DNA of 64,000 nucleotides from Hyphomonadaceae bacterium (GTDB taxonomy: Bacteria; Pseudomonadota; Alphaproteobacteria; Caulobacterales; Aquidulcibacteraceae). Location: positions 186,001 through 250,000 of the forward strand of contig JAHDXR010000003.1 of NCBI GenBank assembly GCA_023384105.1, in the 5' to 3' direction. The notes beneath the pieces were generated by a model. It searched no databases. It saw only the letters and a list, made by a program, of their open reading frames with translations, and was not told the DNA's origin. Within the stretch, counting starts at the first letter, position 1; each line of letters begins with the position of its first letter. The position numbers and the translations under genes were made by a program. Positions 56,814 to 64,000 of the stretch are shown in pieces.

Positions 56814-57653
56814 GCCCACCAGCGCCGCCATCGAGGCGGAATGATGCGGCGCGCGGAACGGACGCGTGTGCGTCAGCCGCCCGCGCTCCAGCAGCCCCGC
56901 CACCGAGTGCAGCATCGAGACTTCGAGCAGTTCCGCGGAGGAGAGCGGCGGCAGCAAGCCCGGCAGGCGCTGCGCCAGCATCGACTTGCCCGCGCCGGGC
57001 GGGCCGACAAAGAGAATGTTGTGCGCGCCCGCGGCTGCGATTTCGAGCGCGCGCTTGGCTTGCTCCTGCCCGCGCACGTCGCGCAGGTCCGGCGCGCTCG
57101 CGCCGGCGATCAGGGCGCCGCGCTCCGGCGCCTTGAGCGCCGCGCCGCCGCGGAAGTGATTGACCAGCGAAAGCAGCGAGGGCGCCGCGATCACTTCGCC
57201 GCCGGCCCACGCCGCCTCGGCGCCGCACGCTTCGGGGCAAATGAAGGCCGCGCCCATGCCGTGCGCCGCCATCGCCGCCGGCAACGCGCCCGGCGCCGGC
57301 GCCAGCGCGCCGTCGAGACCGACTTCGCCGAAGCAGACCACGCCGTCGAGCGCGTCGTGCGGCAGCGCGCCGATCGCGGCCATCATCGCCAGCGCGATCG
57401 GCAGATCGTAATGCGCGCCCTCTTTCGGCATGTCGGCGGGGGCGAGATTGACGATCAGCCGCCCGGCCGGAATGGCCAGGCCGATCGAGGCGAAAGCGGC
57501 GCGTACGCGCTCGCGCGCTTCGGAAACGGCCTTATCGCCCAGGCCGACGATGACGATGCCGTGCGTCCCGCACGTGAGCTGAACCTGGACCTCGACCCGG
57601 CGCGCTTCGAGCCCCTGGAACGCCACCGTGGCCGCATTGGCGCATGTCTGCAT
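56809..57653 (-). pseudogene. comM: comM (Mg-chelatase-like ATPase), N-terminal fragment cut by the transposon
   Basis: The first 281 and two-thirds codons of comM: MQTCANAATVAFQGLEARRV (S5-like ChlI domain), then VRGQEQAKRALEIAAAG and Walker A FVGPPGAGKSMLAQRL (217-224), FRAPHHSASMAALVGGG up to the break. Translation runs 15 residues into the transposon (VKTQKWMSRRNTGRP). It lacks Walker B, the sensors and the C-terminal domain. Loss of ComM is known in other bacteria to lower natural transformation strongly. Confidence 0.95.
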
Positions 57654-57810
57654 AACGACCGCCTTTATCCACAGACGGAGGCGCTCACCGTACAGAATTA
57701 GAACAAATGCGCAACAGAAAAAGAACGCAATCGCCCAAGCGACGCGTTGCCCAGAAACTTACCCCCAGGCGCGCGGCGCGCCAAAGGAAAACAAGAGCTT
57801 TACCGGGATT

Positions 57811-58476
57811 TTAGTACGGGCTCGCCGACGCGCCATAGTCGGCGCCGCGATACTCCGGCGCCGGCGGCGTCGATTGCGCCTGCGCGTAATGCGGAGCGTC
57901 CGGCGCGCGCACCTGCATGAACGAGACGACCCGGCGCACGCCGCCGACGACGCTGGCGATCTCCGCCGCGTGGCGCAGCTCCTGTTCGCTGCGCGCCGTG
58001 CCCATCAGGTACACGTTGCCGTGGAAGGTCTCGATATTGACATTGATCGAGCGCACCGAGCGGCTGGCGGCGAGGCGTGCGCGAATCTGCGCCGTGATCA
58101 GTTCGTCCTGCGCGCTGCGCATGAACGAGGACGGCTCGCCGACCACGATCTCGTTGTAGACGTTGTCGATGGTGCGCACGCTGCGCGCGATGGTCTCGGC
58201 GGCCTGGCGATGCTCGGCCGTCGGCGCGGTGCCGGACAGCAGCAGGTTGCGGTTGGCGACTTCGACATCGACTTCCTGGAACGCGGCGCGATCGGCCGCG
58301 AGCAGGCGCATCTTCACCTGTTGAGACGCCGCCGCATCGTCGATGCCCTCGCCGATGGTGCGATCCTGCACGGCGTAGACGCCGACGCTGGCGGCCGTGC
58401 CGATCGCAGCGGTGGCGCAACCGCTGACGGCGGCGCCGGCGGCGAGCAGAACGAAGGTGATCGCGAGCACACGCAT
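57811..58476 (-). CDS. BON-domain lipoprotein (OsmY/DolP-like)
   Basis: 221 residues. Signal MRVLAITFVLLAAGAAVSGCAT with lipobox (VSGC, Cys20). Two BON domains follow: about 48-118 (DDAAASQQVKMRLLAADRAAF...LLSGTAPTAEHRQAAETIA) and 125-195 (DELITAQIRARLAAS..NIETFHGNVYLMGTARSEQE). DolP/YraP, the outer-membrane member, is also encoded near yraN-rsmI in enterobacteria, so synteny supports a DolP-type envelope role. ATG 58476 fits the signal peptide. Confidence 0.93.
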   Translation of the reverse strand: MRVLAITFVLLAAGAAVSGCATAAIGTAASVGVYAVQDRTIGEGIDDAAASQQVKMRLLAADRAAFQEVDVEVANRNLLLSGTAPTAEHRQAAETIARSVRTIDNVYNEIVVGEPSSFMRSAQDELITAQIRARLAASRSVRSINVNIETFHGNVYLMGTARSEQELRHAAEIASVVGGVRRVVSFMQVRAPDAPHYAQAQSTPPAPEYRGADYGASASPY

Positions 58477-58519
58477 TTGACGCGCATTGTGCGCCTGGAT
58501 CGTTTCGGCACACTTAAGA

Positions 58520-58885
58520 TCACGCGCCGATGCGTTCGTAATACCAGGCGGCGCGTTCATGTCTTGGCAACCATCCGGCGCCGACCACGATCAGATCGAA
58601 GCGGATCGGCGCCTGGCCGAGCCGCCAGCGCCCGGCCAGAGCCTGCGCCGCGCGCGCGATGCGCTGCTGCGCCATCGGCGTCACCGCATAGGCGCCGGCG
58701 TCATAAGTACGGCGGGCTTTGACTTCGACGATGACGAGCACGCCGTTCTTCCAGGCCGCCACATCCACTTCGCCGTACGGCGTGCGCAACCGGCGGCCGA
58801 GAATGCGATAGCCTTTGCAAAGCAGAAACAGGATCGCGCGCCACTCGGCGGCGCGGCCGCGGCGCTCGGCGCGCCGGCGCTTCAC
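58520..58885 (-). CDS. yraN: YraN family (UPF0102) endonuclease-like protein
   Basis: 121 residues. RRGRAAEWRAILFLLCKGYRIL and the nuclease-fold core RTPYGEVDVAAWKNGVLVIVEVKARR (E-x-D and E-V-K) are the UPF0102 signatures. The role is unclear, probably DNA repair or competence related. Its GTG overlaps the rsmI stop (GTGA), and the rsmI-yraN-BON order is conserved. Confidence 0.94.
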   Translation of the reverse strand: MKRRRAERRGRAAEWRAILFLLCKGYRILGRRLRTPYGEVDVAAWKNGVLVIVEVKARRTYDAGAYAVTPMAQQRIARAAQALAGRWRLGQAPIRFDLIVVGAGWLPRHERAAWYYERIGA

Positions 58886-59784
58886 GCGCGATCCTTCAAG
58901 TCCAGCGCGCGCGCATAGGCGCGCTTGCGCGGGACGCCCAGTTCGCGCGCCGCCTCCGCCGCCGCATCCTTCACCCCGCGCGGCAGCGCAGCGATGAGAA
59001 ATGCATCGAGCGCCTCGTCGCTCACCTCCCCTCTCGGCAGCGGCGGACCGACAATGACGACGATCTCGCCTTTCGGCGCGCCGACTTCCGCGTAGTGCGC
59101 CGCGAGCGCGTCGAGCGGCCCGCGCCGCGTTTCCTCGAACAGCTTGGTGAGTTCGCGCGCAACCGCGGCCGGGCGCGCGCCCAGCGTCTGCGCCATGTCG
59201 GCGAGCGAGTCCGCCAGCCGCGGTCCCGTCTCGTAAAAGATCAGGCTCGCCTCGACATCCGCCAGCTCCGCCAGCGCTTCTCGCCGCGCGCTCTGCTTCG
59301 GCGGCAGGAAGCCGGCGAACAGGAAGCGGTCGCTCGGCAGGCCCGAGACGATGAGGCCGGCGAGCAGCGCCGACGCGCCGGGGATGGGGAAAACCCGGTG
59401 GCCGGCCTCGATCGCCGCCCGCGCCAGCTTGAAGCCCGGATCGGACACCAGCGGCGTGCCCGCATCCGAGATCAGCGCGACGCTTTCGCCGCGGCCGAGC
59501 GCGGCAAGGATCTCCGCCCGCGCCGCCTCGGCGTTGTGCTCATGGTAGGCCGCAAGCCTGGGCTTCAGCGCGTAGGCGTCCAGCAGCTTGCGCGCGACGC
59601 GCGTGTCCTCGGCATAGACGCGATCCACGGTCCCGAGCACGTCAAGCGCCCGGAGGGTGATGTCGCGGAGGTTCCCGATCGGCGTCGCGACCACATAAAG
59701 GCCCGCTTCCGGCGGTGGACTGGCGGAACGGGCGCCGATACGGTCCCGCCCGTTCTCGTTGGGGTCTGACGAAGGGTTGTTCAT
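58882..59784 (-). CDS. rsmI: 16S rRNA (cytidine1402-2'-O)-methyltransferase
   Basis: 300 residues. The tetrapyrrole-methylase fold begins GLYVVATPIGNLRDITLRALDVL, then YAEDTRVARKLL, LISDAGTPLVSDPGFKLAR, PIPGASALLAGLIVSGLPSDRF and the late KGEIVVIVGPP. The ATG at 59784 shares bases with the opposed start of the lppC-like gene; a later start nearer GLYVVATP is possible since the first 28 residues are poorly conserved and no RBS is obvious. Confidence 0.95.
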   Translation of the reverse strand: MNNPSSDPNENGRDRIGARSASPPPEAGLYVVATPIGNLRDITLRALDVLGTVDRVYAEDTRVARKLLDAYALKPRLAAYHEHNAEAARAEILAALGRGESVALISDAGTPLVSDPGFKLARAAIEAGHRVFPIPGASALLAGLIVSGLPSDRFLFAGFLPPKQSARREALAELADVEASLIFYETGPRLADSLADMAQTLGARPAAVARELTKLFEETRRGPLDALAAHYAEVGAPKGEIVVIVGPPLPRGEVSDEALDAFLIAALPRGVKDAAAEAARELGVPRKRAYARALDLKDRA

Positions 59785-61012
59785 GGCGTTCGCCAAATCA
59801 TCGCCGCGCCGGCTGCCCGCGCCAAGCGCGAAGACGGCCGCCGCCCTCAGCCTGGCCGCCTTGATGGCCGCCTGCGCCACGCCGACCGCGACCACCGCGC
59901 CGCGCGCCCCCGGCCCGATCACGCCGCCCGAGGCCCAGGTCCAGTCCCGCGACGGCGTGACGCCCCCGTTCATGCGCGGACGCGAGATCGTGCGCGTCGG
60001 CCTGTTGCTCCCCTTCTCGCTGCGGCCCCAGGACGCCGCGGCGCTCTACAACGCCGCCGAACTCGCCCTGTTCGATCACGGCGACCAGAACACCCTGCTG
60101 ATCCCGCGCGACGCCGGCGCCGACGAAGCCTCCGCGGTCGCCGCCACGCGGGCGCTGGTCGCCGACGGCGCCGACATCATCATCGGCCCGGTGCTGCGCG
60201 AAGGCGTGGTCGGCGCTGCGGCCGCGACCCGCGGCCAGAACATTCCCGTCATCGGCTTCTCGTCCGACCGCACCGTCGGCGGCGACGGCGTCTATCTGCT
60301 GAGCTTCCAGCTCGAGGACGAGATTTCGCGCATCGTCTCGTACGCAGCGGCGCAGAACATCCGCACCATCGCGCTGCTGGCGCCGTCGAACGAGTACGGG
60401 CGCCGGGTCGAAAGCGCGCTGCGCGCCGAAGCGCGGCTGCACAATATGAGCGTCGTTCACAGCACGCTCTACAGCCGCACCGACGCAGACGCCGCAGCGG
60501 CGGCCGCCGGCCTCGCCAGCGCGCTGCGCACGCAGCCGGTGCAGGGCGTCCTGATCGCCGAAAGCGGCACGCCGCTGCGTTCGATCGGCACCGCGCTGGT
60601 GCGTGCGGGCGTCGATCAGCGCCAGGTGCGCTTCATGGGCACAAGCGTGTGGGCGGGCGAAGCGCAGCGCGAGCCGAGCCTCGCCGGCGGCTGGTACGTC
60701 TCGCCCGATCCGGCGGCGCGCACCAGTTTCGAAAGCCGCTACCAGACCACCTACGGCAACCAGCCGACGCGGCTCGCAAGCCTGGGCTACGACGCCGTCG
60801 CCATCGCGGCGCTGCTTTCGCGCGACGGCGGGCCCAACGGCTTTTTGCGCAGCCGGCTTGAGAACAGCGAGGGCTTCTCCGGCTCGGACGGCCTGTTCCG
60901 CTTCCGCTCGAACGGCGCGATCGAGCGCGGCCTCGCCATCATCGAGGTGCGCCAGAACGACGTCGCCATCCTCGACGCGGCGCCGCGCCAGTTCCCGCGC
61001 ACCGGCTCGTAG
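59783..61012 (+). CDS. LppC/LpoA-like penicillin-binding protein activator lipoprotein
   Basis: 409 residues. The signal is long (LPAPSAKTAAALSLAALMAACAT), with lipobox MAAC (Cys32). The mature part is a type I periplasmic-binding fold (about 70-400): VRVGLLLPFSLRPQDAAALY, ADIIIGPVLREGVVGAA, IPVIGFSSDR, TIALLAPSNEYGRRVESAL and LGYDAVAIAALL. In E. coli LpoA this domain plus a TPR part activates PBP1A; the TPR part is missing here. ATG 59783 has GAAGG 8 to 12 bases upstream and overlaps the opposed rsmI start (CATG). Confidence 0.9.
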   Translation: MAFAKSSPRRLPAPSAKTAAALSLAALMAACATPTATTAPRAPGPITPPEAQVQSRDGVTPPFMRGREIVRVGLLLPFSLRPQDAAALYNAAELALFDHGDQNTLLIPRDAGADEASAVAATRALVADGADIIIGPVLREGVVGAAAATRGQNIPVIGFSSDRTVGGDGVYLLSFQLEDEISRIVSYAAAQNIRTIALLAPSNEYGRRVESALRAEARLHNMSVVHSTLYSRTDADAAAAAAGLASALRTQPVQGVLIAESGTPLRSIGTALVRAGVDQRQVRFMGTSVWAGEAQREPSLAGGWYVSPDPAARTSFESRYQTTYGNQPTRLASLGYDAVAIAALLSRDGGPNGFLRSRLENSEGFSGSDGLFRFRSNGAIERGLAIIEVRQNDVAILDAAPRQFPRTGS

Positions 61013-61015
61013 CGC

Positions 61016-62149
61016 CTACACCGCGAGTTCGGCGGCGATTGTGTTGGCGACGATGCGCCCGCGCGGCGTCAGCCGCACGCGGCCGTCGCCCAATGTCACG
61101 AGCCCTTCTTCGGCAAGCCAGGCCAGCGCCTTGGGATTGACCGGGCGGCCGCGCAATTGCGCGATGCGGTCGACATCGACGCCTTCGTCGATGCGCAGGC
61201 CCATCAGCAGCGCCTCATCGGCGGCTTCCTCGCCGGTGAGCGCATTCTCCAGGATGAGGCCGGCGCCGTTTTCACGCACGGCGTCGATATAGTCGCGCGG
61301 ACGGCGCTGCGCTTCGAGCGCGATGCGCGCGCCCTCGTGCGTCACCCGCCCATGCGCGCCGGGGCCGACGCCGATCCAATCCTCGCCGCGCCAGTACACG
61401 AGATTGTGCCGCGACCGCGCCGCCTCGCCGCGGGCGTGGTTCGAGATTTCGTACGCGTCAAAGCCGGCGCCGGCGCACAGCTCCTGCGTCAGCTCGTACA
61501 GCGCAGCCGCTTCGTCGTCGCCGGGCGGCGTGAGCCGGCCGCGGGCGAGCCGGCGCGCGAACGCGGTGTCCGGCTCGATCGTGAGCTGATAGAGCGAGGC
61601 GTGCTCCACCGGCAGCGCCAGCGCCGCCGTGAGTTCGCGCCGCCACGCCTCCAGCCCCTGCCCTTCGCGCGCATAGATCAGATCGAGCGACACGCGCTGG
61701 CCGGTGCGCGCAGCCGCCTCCACCGCGCGCAAGCCGGCAGCGGATTCATGGCGCCGGCCGAGCGCCTTCAGCGCGGCGTCATCGAAGGCCTGCGCGCCGA
61801 TGGAGAAGCGGTTGATCCCCGCGGCCGCCTGCTCCGCGAACAAGGCGGCGTCCTCCGGGTTGGCTTCGAGCGTGATCTCGCAATCCGCCGCCAGCACGAA
61901 CGAGCGCGAGGCGGCGTCGATCAGGTGCGCGATCTCGCCGCCGCGCAGCAGGGACGGCGTGCCGCCGCCGAAGAACAGGCTCGTCGCCGTGCGCCGCCCG
62001 AAGCGCTGCGCATGCGCTTCAAGATCGGCCGCGATCGCATCGATCAGCGGCGCGTTGTCGGCGCCGCGGGCGCGATAGACGTTGAAGTCGCAGTACGGGC
62101 AGATGGCCGCGCAATACGGCCAATGCACGTAGATGCCGAAGCCGCTCAT
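61016..62149 (-). CDS. hemW: heme chaperone HemW (radical SAM, coproporphyrinogen oxidase-like)
   Basis: 377 residues. The cluster motif is [13 protein letters not shown] (CxxxCxxC), followed by [37 protein letters not shown] and [19 protein letters not shown]; the C-terminal HemN_C domain ends [13 protein letters not shown]. HemN-type oxidases have an extra N-terminal Arg/Tyr region that is absent here, so HemW (heme insertion into respiratory enzymes) fits better. ATG 62149 overlaps the rdgB stop (ATGA). Confidence 0.94.
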   Translation of the reverse strand: MSGFGIYVHWPYCAAICPYCDFNVYRARGADNAPLIDAIAADLEAHAQRFGRRTATSLFFGGGTPSLLRGGEIAHLIDAASRSFVLAADCEITLEANPEDAALFAEQAAAGINRFSIGAQAFDDAALKALGRRHESAAGLRAVEAAARTGQRVSLDLIYAREGQGLEAWRRELTAALALPVEHASLYQLTIEPDTAFARRLARGRLTPPGDDEAAALYELTQELCAGAGFDAYEISNHARGEAARSRHNLVYWRGEDWIGVGPGAHGRVTHEGARIALEAQRRPRDYIDAVRENGAGLILENALTGEEAADEALLMGLRIDEGVDVDRIAQLRGRPVNPKALAWLAEEGLVTLGDGRVRLTPRGRIVANTIAAELAV

Positions 62150-62739
62150 CGCAACGCCGCGAGCAGTTTCTCGAACGCGCGCGCGCGATGCGTCAGCGGC
62201 AGCTTCTCGTCGTGGCTCATTTCGCCGAACGTGCGCGCATGGCCTTCGGGCTCGAAGACCGGATCGTAGCCGAAGCCCCTGTCGCCGCGCGGCGGCCACA
62301 CGATCGTTCCGCGCGCCTCCCCTTCGAACACCTCGACGCCGCCGCCGGGGGCCGCCAACGCCAGCGCGCAGACAAAACGCGCGCCGCGATCCTTGGCCTG
62401 GCGGACGTCGAGTTCGTCCGCCACCCGCTTCATGGCGGCGCCGAAGTTCTTCTCCGGCCCGGCCCAGCGGGCGGAATAGATTCCGGGCTCGCCGCCCAAT
62501 GCGAACACTTCGAGCCCCGAATCGTCCGCCAGCGCCGGCAGCCCCGACGCCGCGGCGGCGGCGCGGGCCTTCAGCGCCGCGTTGCCGGCGAAGCTGGTCT
62601 CGGTCTCGTCCGGCTCGGGCAGGCCGAGCGCGGCCGCCGACACCGCCTCCACCCCCAGCGGCGCAAGCAAGGCGGCGATTTCTCGGACTTTTCCGGCGTT
62701 ATGGCTGGCGACGACGAGGCGGCCGGTCAGGCGGGGCAT
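62146..62739 (-). CDS. rdgB: XTP/dITP pyrophosphatase RdgB
   Basis: 197 residues. [53 protein letters not shown] (given in parts: [26 protein letters not shown]) and [23 protein letters not shown] are the Ham1 family motifs. It removes ITP and XTP from the nucleotide pool. It is followed by the coupled hemW, the usual order in alphaproteobacteria. Confidence 0.96.
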   Translation of the reverse strand: MPRLTGRLVVASHNAGKVREIAALLAPLGVEAVSAAALGLPEPDETETSFAGNAALKARAAAAASGLPALADDSGLEVFALGGEPGIYSARWAGPEKNFGAAMKRVADELDVRQAKDRGARFVCALALAAPGGGVEVFEGEARGTIVWPPRGDRGFGYDPVFEPEGHARTFGEMSHDEKLPLTHRARAFEKLLAALR

Positions 62740-62756
62740 GATAGCAAGACACTTGT

Positions 62757-62797
62757 TTGACGCGGCCGATCAGGGTCTATATCGTTTATCAATAAAC
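62757..62797 (+). promoter_or_regulatory. putative promoter and operator of the DUF2975/HTH pair
   Basis: TTGACG at 62757-62762 with TATATC (78-83, 15 bases) or TATCGT (80-85, 17 bases) as -10. A perfect inverted repeat GTTTAT-CA-ATAAAC (62784-62797) overlaps the probable -10/start and is likely bound by the HTH protein of the operon. Confidence 0.5.
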
Positions 62798-62835
62798 TCT
62801 GGCTAGGATCGGCCAGGAACGAGGTTCAACGCAGC

Positions 62836-63453
62836 ATGAAGGCCCTGGGCAAAGGCTCGATCGCCTCGATCGTCGAGGTCGGCCTGACGATCGCCTGGAT
62901 CATTCTTTGGGCGGTCCTCGGCCTCTGGGCGGCGGCCACGATCGGCTATCTCGTGTTCATGGCGCTGATCGGCGCGGGCGTCATCGACGCAGCCAGCGTC
63001 GCCGCCGCGGGCTCCGACGCGACCTTCCGCATCCGGATCTCCGGCGTCGAGAGCGAGGCGTTCGAAGCGCTGCAATGGACCGACTGGCACTTCATCGTCC
63101 CGGCGCTCCTGATCGGCGGCGTCACCATCGGCGGATCGCTGATCATCGTCTCGCGCCTGCGCCGGCTGTTCGACAGCTTCCGCTCCGGCGAGCCGTTCCG
63201 GCGCGAGAACGCGCAGCATCTGCGCGTGATCTGGATCACCATGGTGGTGATCGAACTGGCGCGTTACGCGCTGCTTGTAATCGTCGGCGTTCTGTTGAGC
63301 GTGTTCGGCGTGCCGGAGTCCGTAGGCGAGGCTTCGTTCACCATCGACAGCGACAACCTCTCCACCTGGATGTCGATCCTCATCCTGATCGTGCTGGCGG
63401 AAGTCTTCCGTGAAGGCGCGCGCCTCAAGGAAGAGCAGGAGCTGACGATCTGA
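62836..63453 (+). CDS. DUF2975 membrane protein
   Basis: 205 residues with four hydrophobic helices (about 12-50, 89-110, 129-158, 178-195). The segment RLRRLFDSFRSGEPFRRENAQHLRVIW between helices is the family hallmark, as is the C-terminal LIVLAEVFREGARLKEEQELTI. The function is unknown; such proteins are nearly always encoded with a small HTH protein, as here (TGATG overlap). AGG of GAGGTT is a weak RBS before ATG 62836. Confidence 0.92.
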   Translation: MKALGKGSIASIVEVGLTIAWIILWAVLGLWAAATIGYLVFMALIGAGVIDAASVAAAGSDATFRIRISGVESEAFEALQWTDWHFIVPALLIGGVTIGGSLIIVSRLRRLFDSFRSGEPFRRENAQHLRVIWITMVVIELARYALLVIVGVLLSVFGVPESVGEASFTIDSDNLSTWMSILILIVLAEVFREGARLKEEQELTI

Positions 63454-63698
63454 TGGCGATCCGCGTCACCCTCGACCGCATCCTGCTCGAACGTCGCATG
63501 TCGCTGACCGATCTCAGCGAGAAGGTCGGCGTCACGCTGGCCAATCTCTCGATCCTGAAGACCGGCAAGGCCAAGGCGATCCGCTTCTCGACCCTCAACG
63601 CGCTCTGCCGCGTGCTGGAGTGCCAGCCGGGCGAGCTGCTGTCATATGAACCGAGCGAAAGCGACGCGCTGGAAGAAGCCGCCGACGCCGCCGATTGA
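63453..63698 (+). CDS. small XRE/Cro-type HTH regulator (YozG-like)
   Basis: 81 residues. RVTLDRILLERRMSLTDLSEKVGVTLANLSILKTGKAKAIRFSTL and LCRVLECQPGELLSYEP are the typical single-domain HTH_26 type. It is the usual partner of DUF2975 proteins and probably an autorepressor at the GTTTAT-CA-ATAAAC palindrome upstream. Its ATG overlaps the previous stop. Confidence 0.92.
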   Translation: MAIRVTLDRILLERRMSLTDLSEKVGVTLANLSILKTGKAKAIRFSTLNALCRVLECQPGELLSYEPSESDALEEAADAAD

Positions 63699-63712
63699 TC
63701 GGAGCCGACGGA

Positions 63713-64000
63713 TCAGACCGGCAAGCCGGTCTCCAGCTTGAAACTCTCGATATACGGGTCGTCGAGCGCCGCGGCGAAGATCAGATCGGCTTCGCCGAAC
63801 AGGGCCAGCTCGCGCTCGCCCACGCTGAACACGTAGCCGACTTCGACGCGATACGGCTGCGTCATCACCAGCCGGTGCGGCCGCTCCAGACGCGCGCCGA
63901 TCAGCCACGGCAGGTCGATATCTCCGCTGCCCCAGCCGCGCGCGATGGCGGCGTAGGCGTCGGGCTCTTCGGTGCGGAGGTGGCCGTATGCGTGCTCCAG
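63713..64000 (-). CDS. unknown protein, C-terminal part (5' end outside window)
   Basis: 96 codons are open from the window edge to TGA 63713. The visible part includes DIDLPWLIGARLERPHRL, TQPYRVEVGYVFSVGERE, ADLIFAAALDD and ends PYIESFKLETGLPV. I recognise no family. Codon use is like the host genes. The last codons form a perfect hairpin AGACCGGC-AA-GCCGGTCT (63715-63732), which may also serve as the terminator shared with the HTH gene. Confidence 0.65.
   Translation of the reverse strand: MEHAYGHLRTEEPDAYAAIARGWGSGDIDLPWLIGARLERPHRLVMTQPYRVEVGYVFSVGERELALFGEADLIFAAALDDPYIESFKLETGLPV

Noticed and set aside
56567..57136. Plus-strand ORF with a good-looking RBS at the right end of the element
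   Set aside because: It runs through the transposon end and then antisense to comM; no domain is seen.
56527..57240. Minus-strand ORF over the right junction
   Set aside because: It reads comM in a wrong frame and enters the transposon end; arginine-rich shadow.

Overview
The window is GC-rich chromosomal DNA from an alphaproteobacterium. The gene families and order (fur, miaB, ybeZ, ybeY, corC, lnt, xre, metK; mutS, glnD, murJ, trpS; a ShkA-like hybrid kinase; LytTR beside DUF2306) look most like Caulobacterales or a Hyphomonadaceae-type lineage. The genus cannot be fixed by eye. Almost all of it is housekeeping sequence, and one foreign element of about 7 kb sits inside it.

Layout. 1-3.6 kb: the end of a lysine/arginine-rich histone H1-like protein, a small lipoprotein, a membrane protein with its own winged-helix regulator, a GNAT and a basic protein of unknown role, with dispersed repeats between them. 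3.7-15.2 kb: TCA-cycle genes on the minus strand (sucC, sucD, sucA, sucB, a small membrane protein, lpd). sucC and sucD are parted by a plus-strand trio (two lipoproteins and an M48 protease). 15.3-24.1 kb: chrA, an MFS carrier, DUF2141 and DUF2306 proteins with a divergent LytTR regulator, an M28 peptidase, GNATs, mdh and an O-methyltransferase. 24.1-33.5 kb: a tight minus-strand run metK, xre, lnt, corC, ybeY, ybeZ, miaB, fur, rimI, tsaB, nfuA with many 4-base ATGA or GTGA overlaps. 33.5-49.1 kb: usp, trpS, murJ, glnD, mutS, maeB, ampG and a hybrid histidine kinase. 56.8-64 kb: the rest of comM, a BON lipoprotein, yraN, rsmI, an LppC-like lipoprotein, hemW, rdgB, a DUF2975/HTH pair and the end of an unknown gene.

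The standout is 49795-56808, a complete Tn7-like transposon in comM. It has TGT...ACA ends, imperfect 29-base terminal inverted repeats, arrays of TnsB-type sites at both ends and a 5-base target duplication (CCGCC). Removing the element and one duplication restores a 507-codon comM frame exactly. It encodes TnsA, TnsB, TnsC and one TniQ. Its cargo carries a 1.2-kb piece of the class 1 integron 3' conserved segment: the tail of qacEdelta1, a full-length sul1 and a truncated orf5. Behind that lie a DUF2293 gene and small ORFs, one antitoxin-like. A sulfonamide-resistance fragment typical of clinical and wastewater bacteria has therefore joined a Tn7-like island in an environmental-type alphaproteobacterium, at the same conserved glycine codons of comM where Acinetobacter AbaR/Tn6022 islands are known to insert.

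Other points: a family of intergenic palindromes sharing a GGACCGCCGGCG core (six loci), a kinase whose pseudo-receiver keeps the residues I recall as the c-di-GMP-binding set of ShkA, operator-like palindromes before two small regulator operons, and rsmI and the lppC-like gene sharing one CATG as opposed start codons. No rRNA, tRNA, CRISPR array, cas gene, integrase or phage gene was seen.
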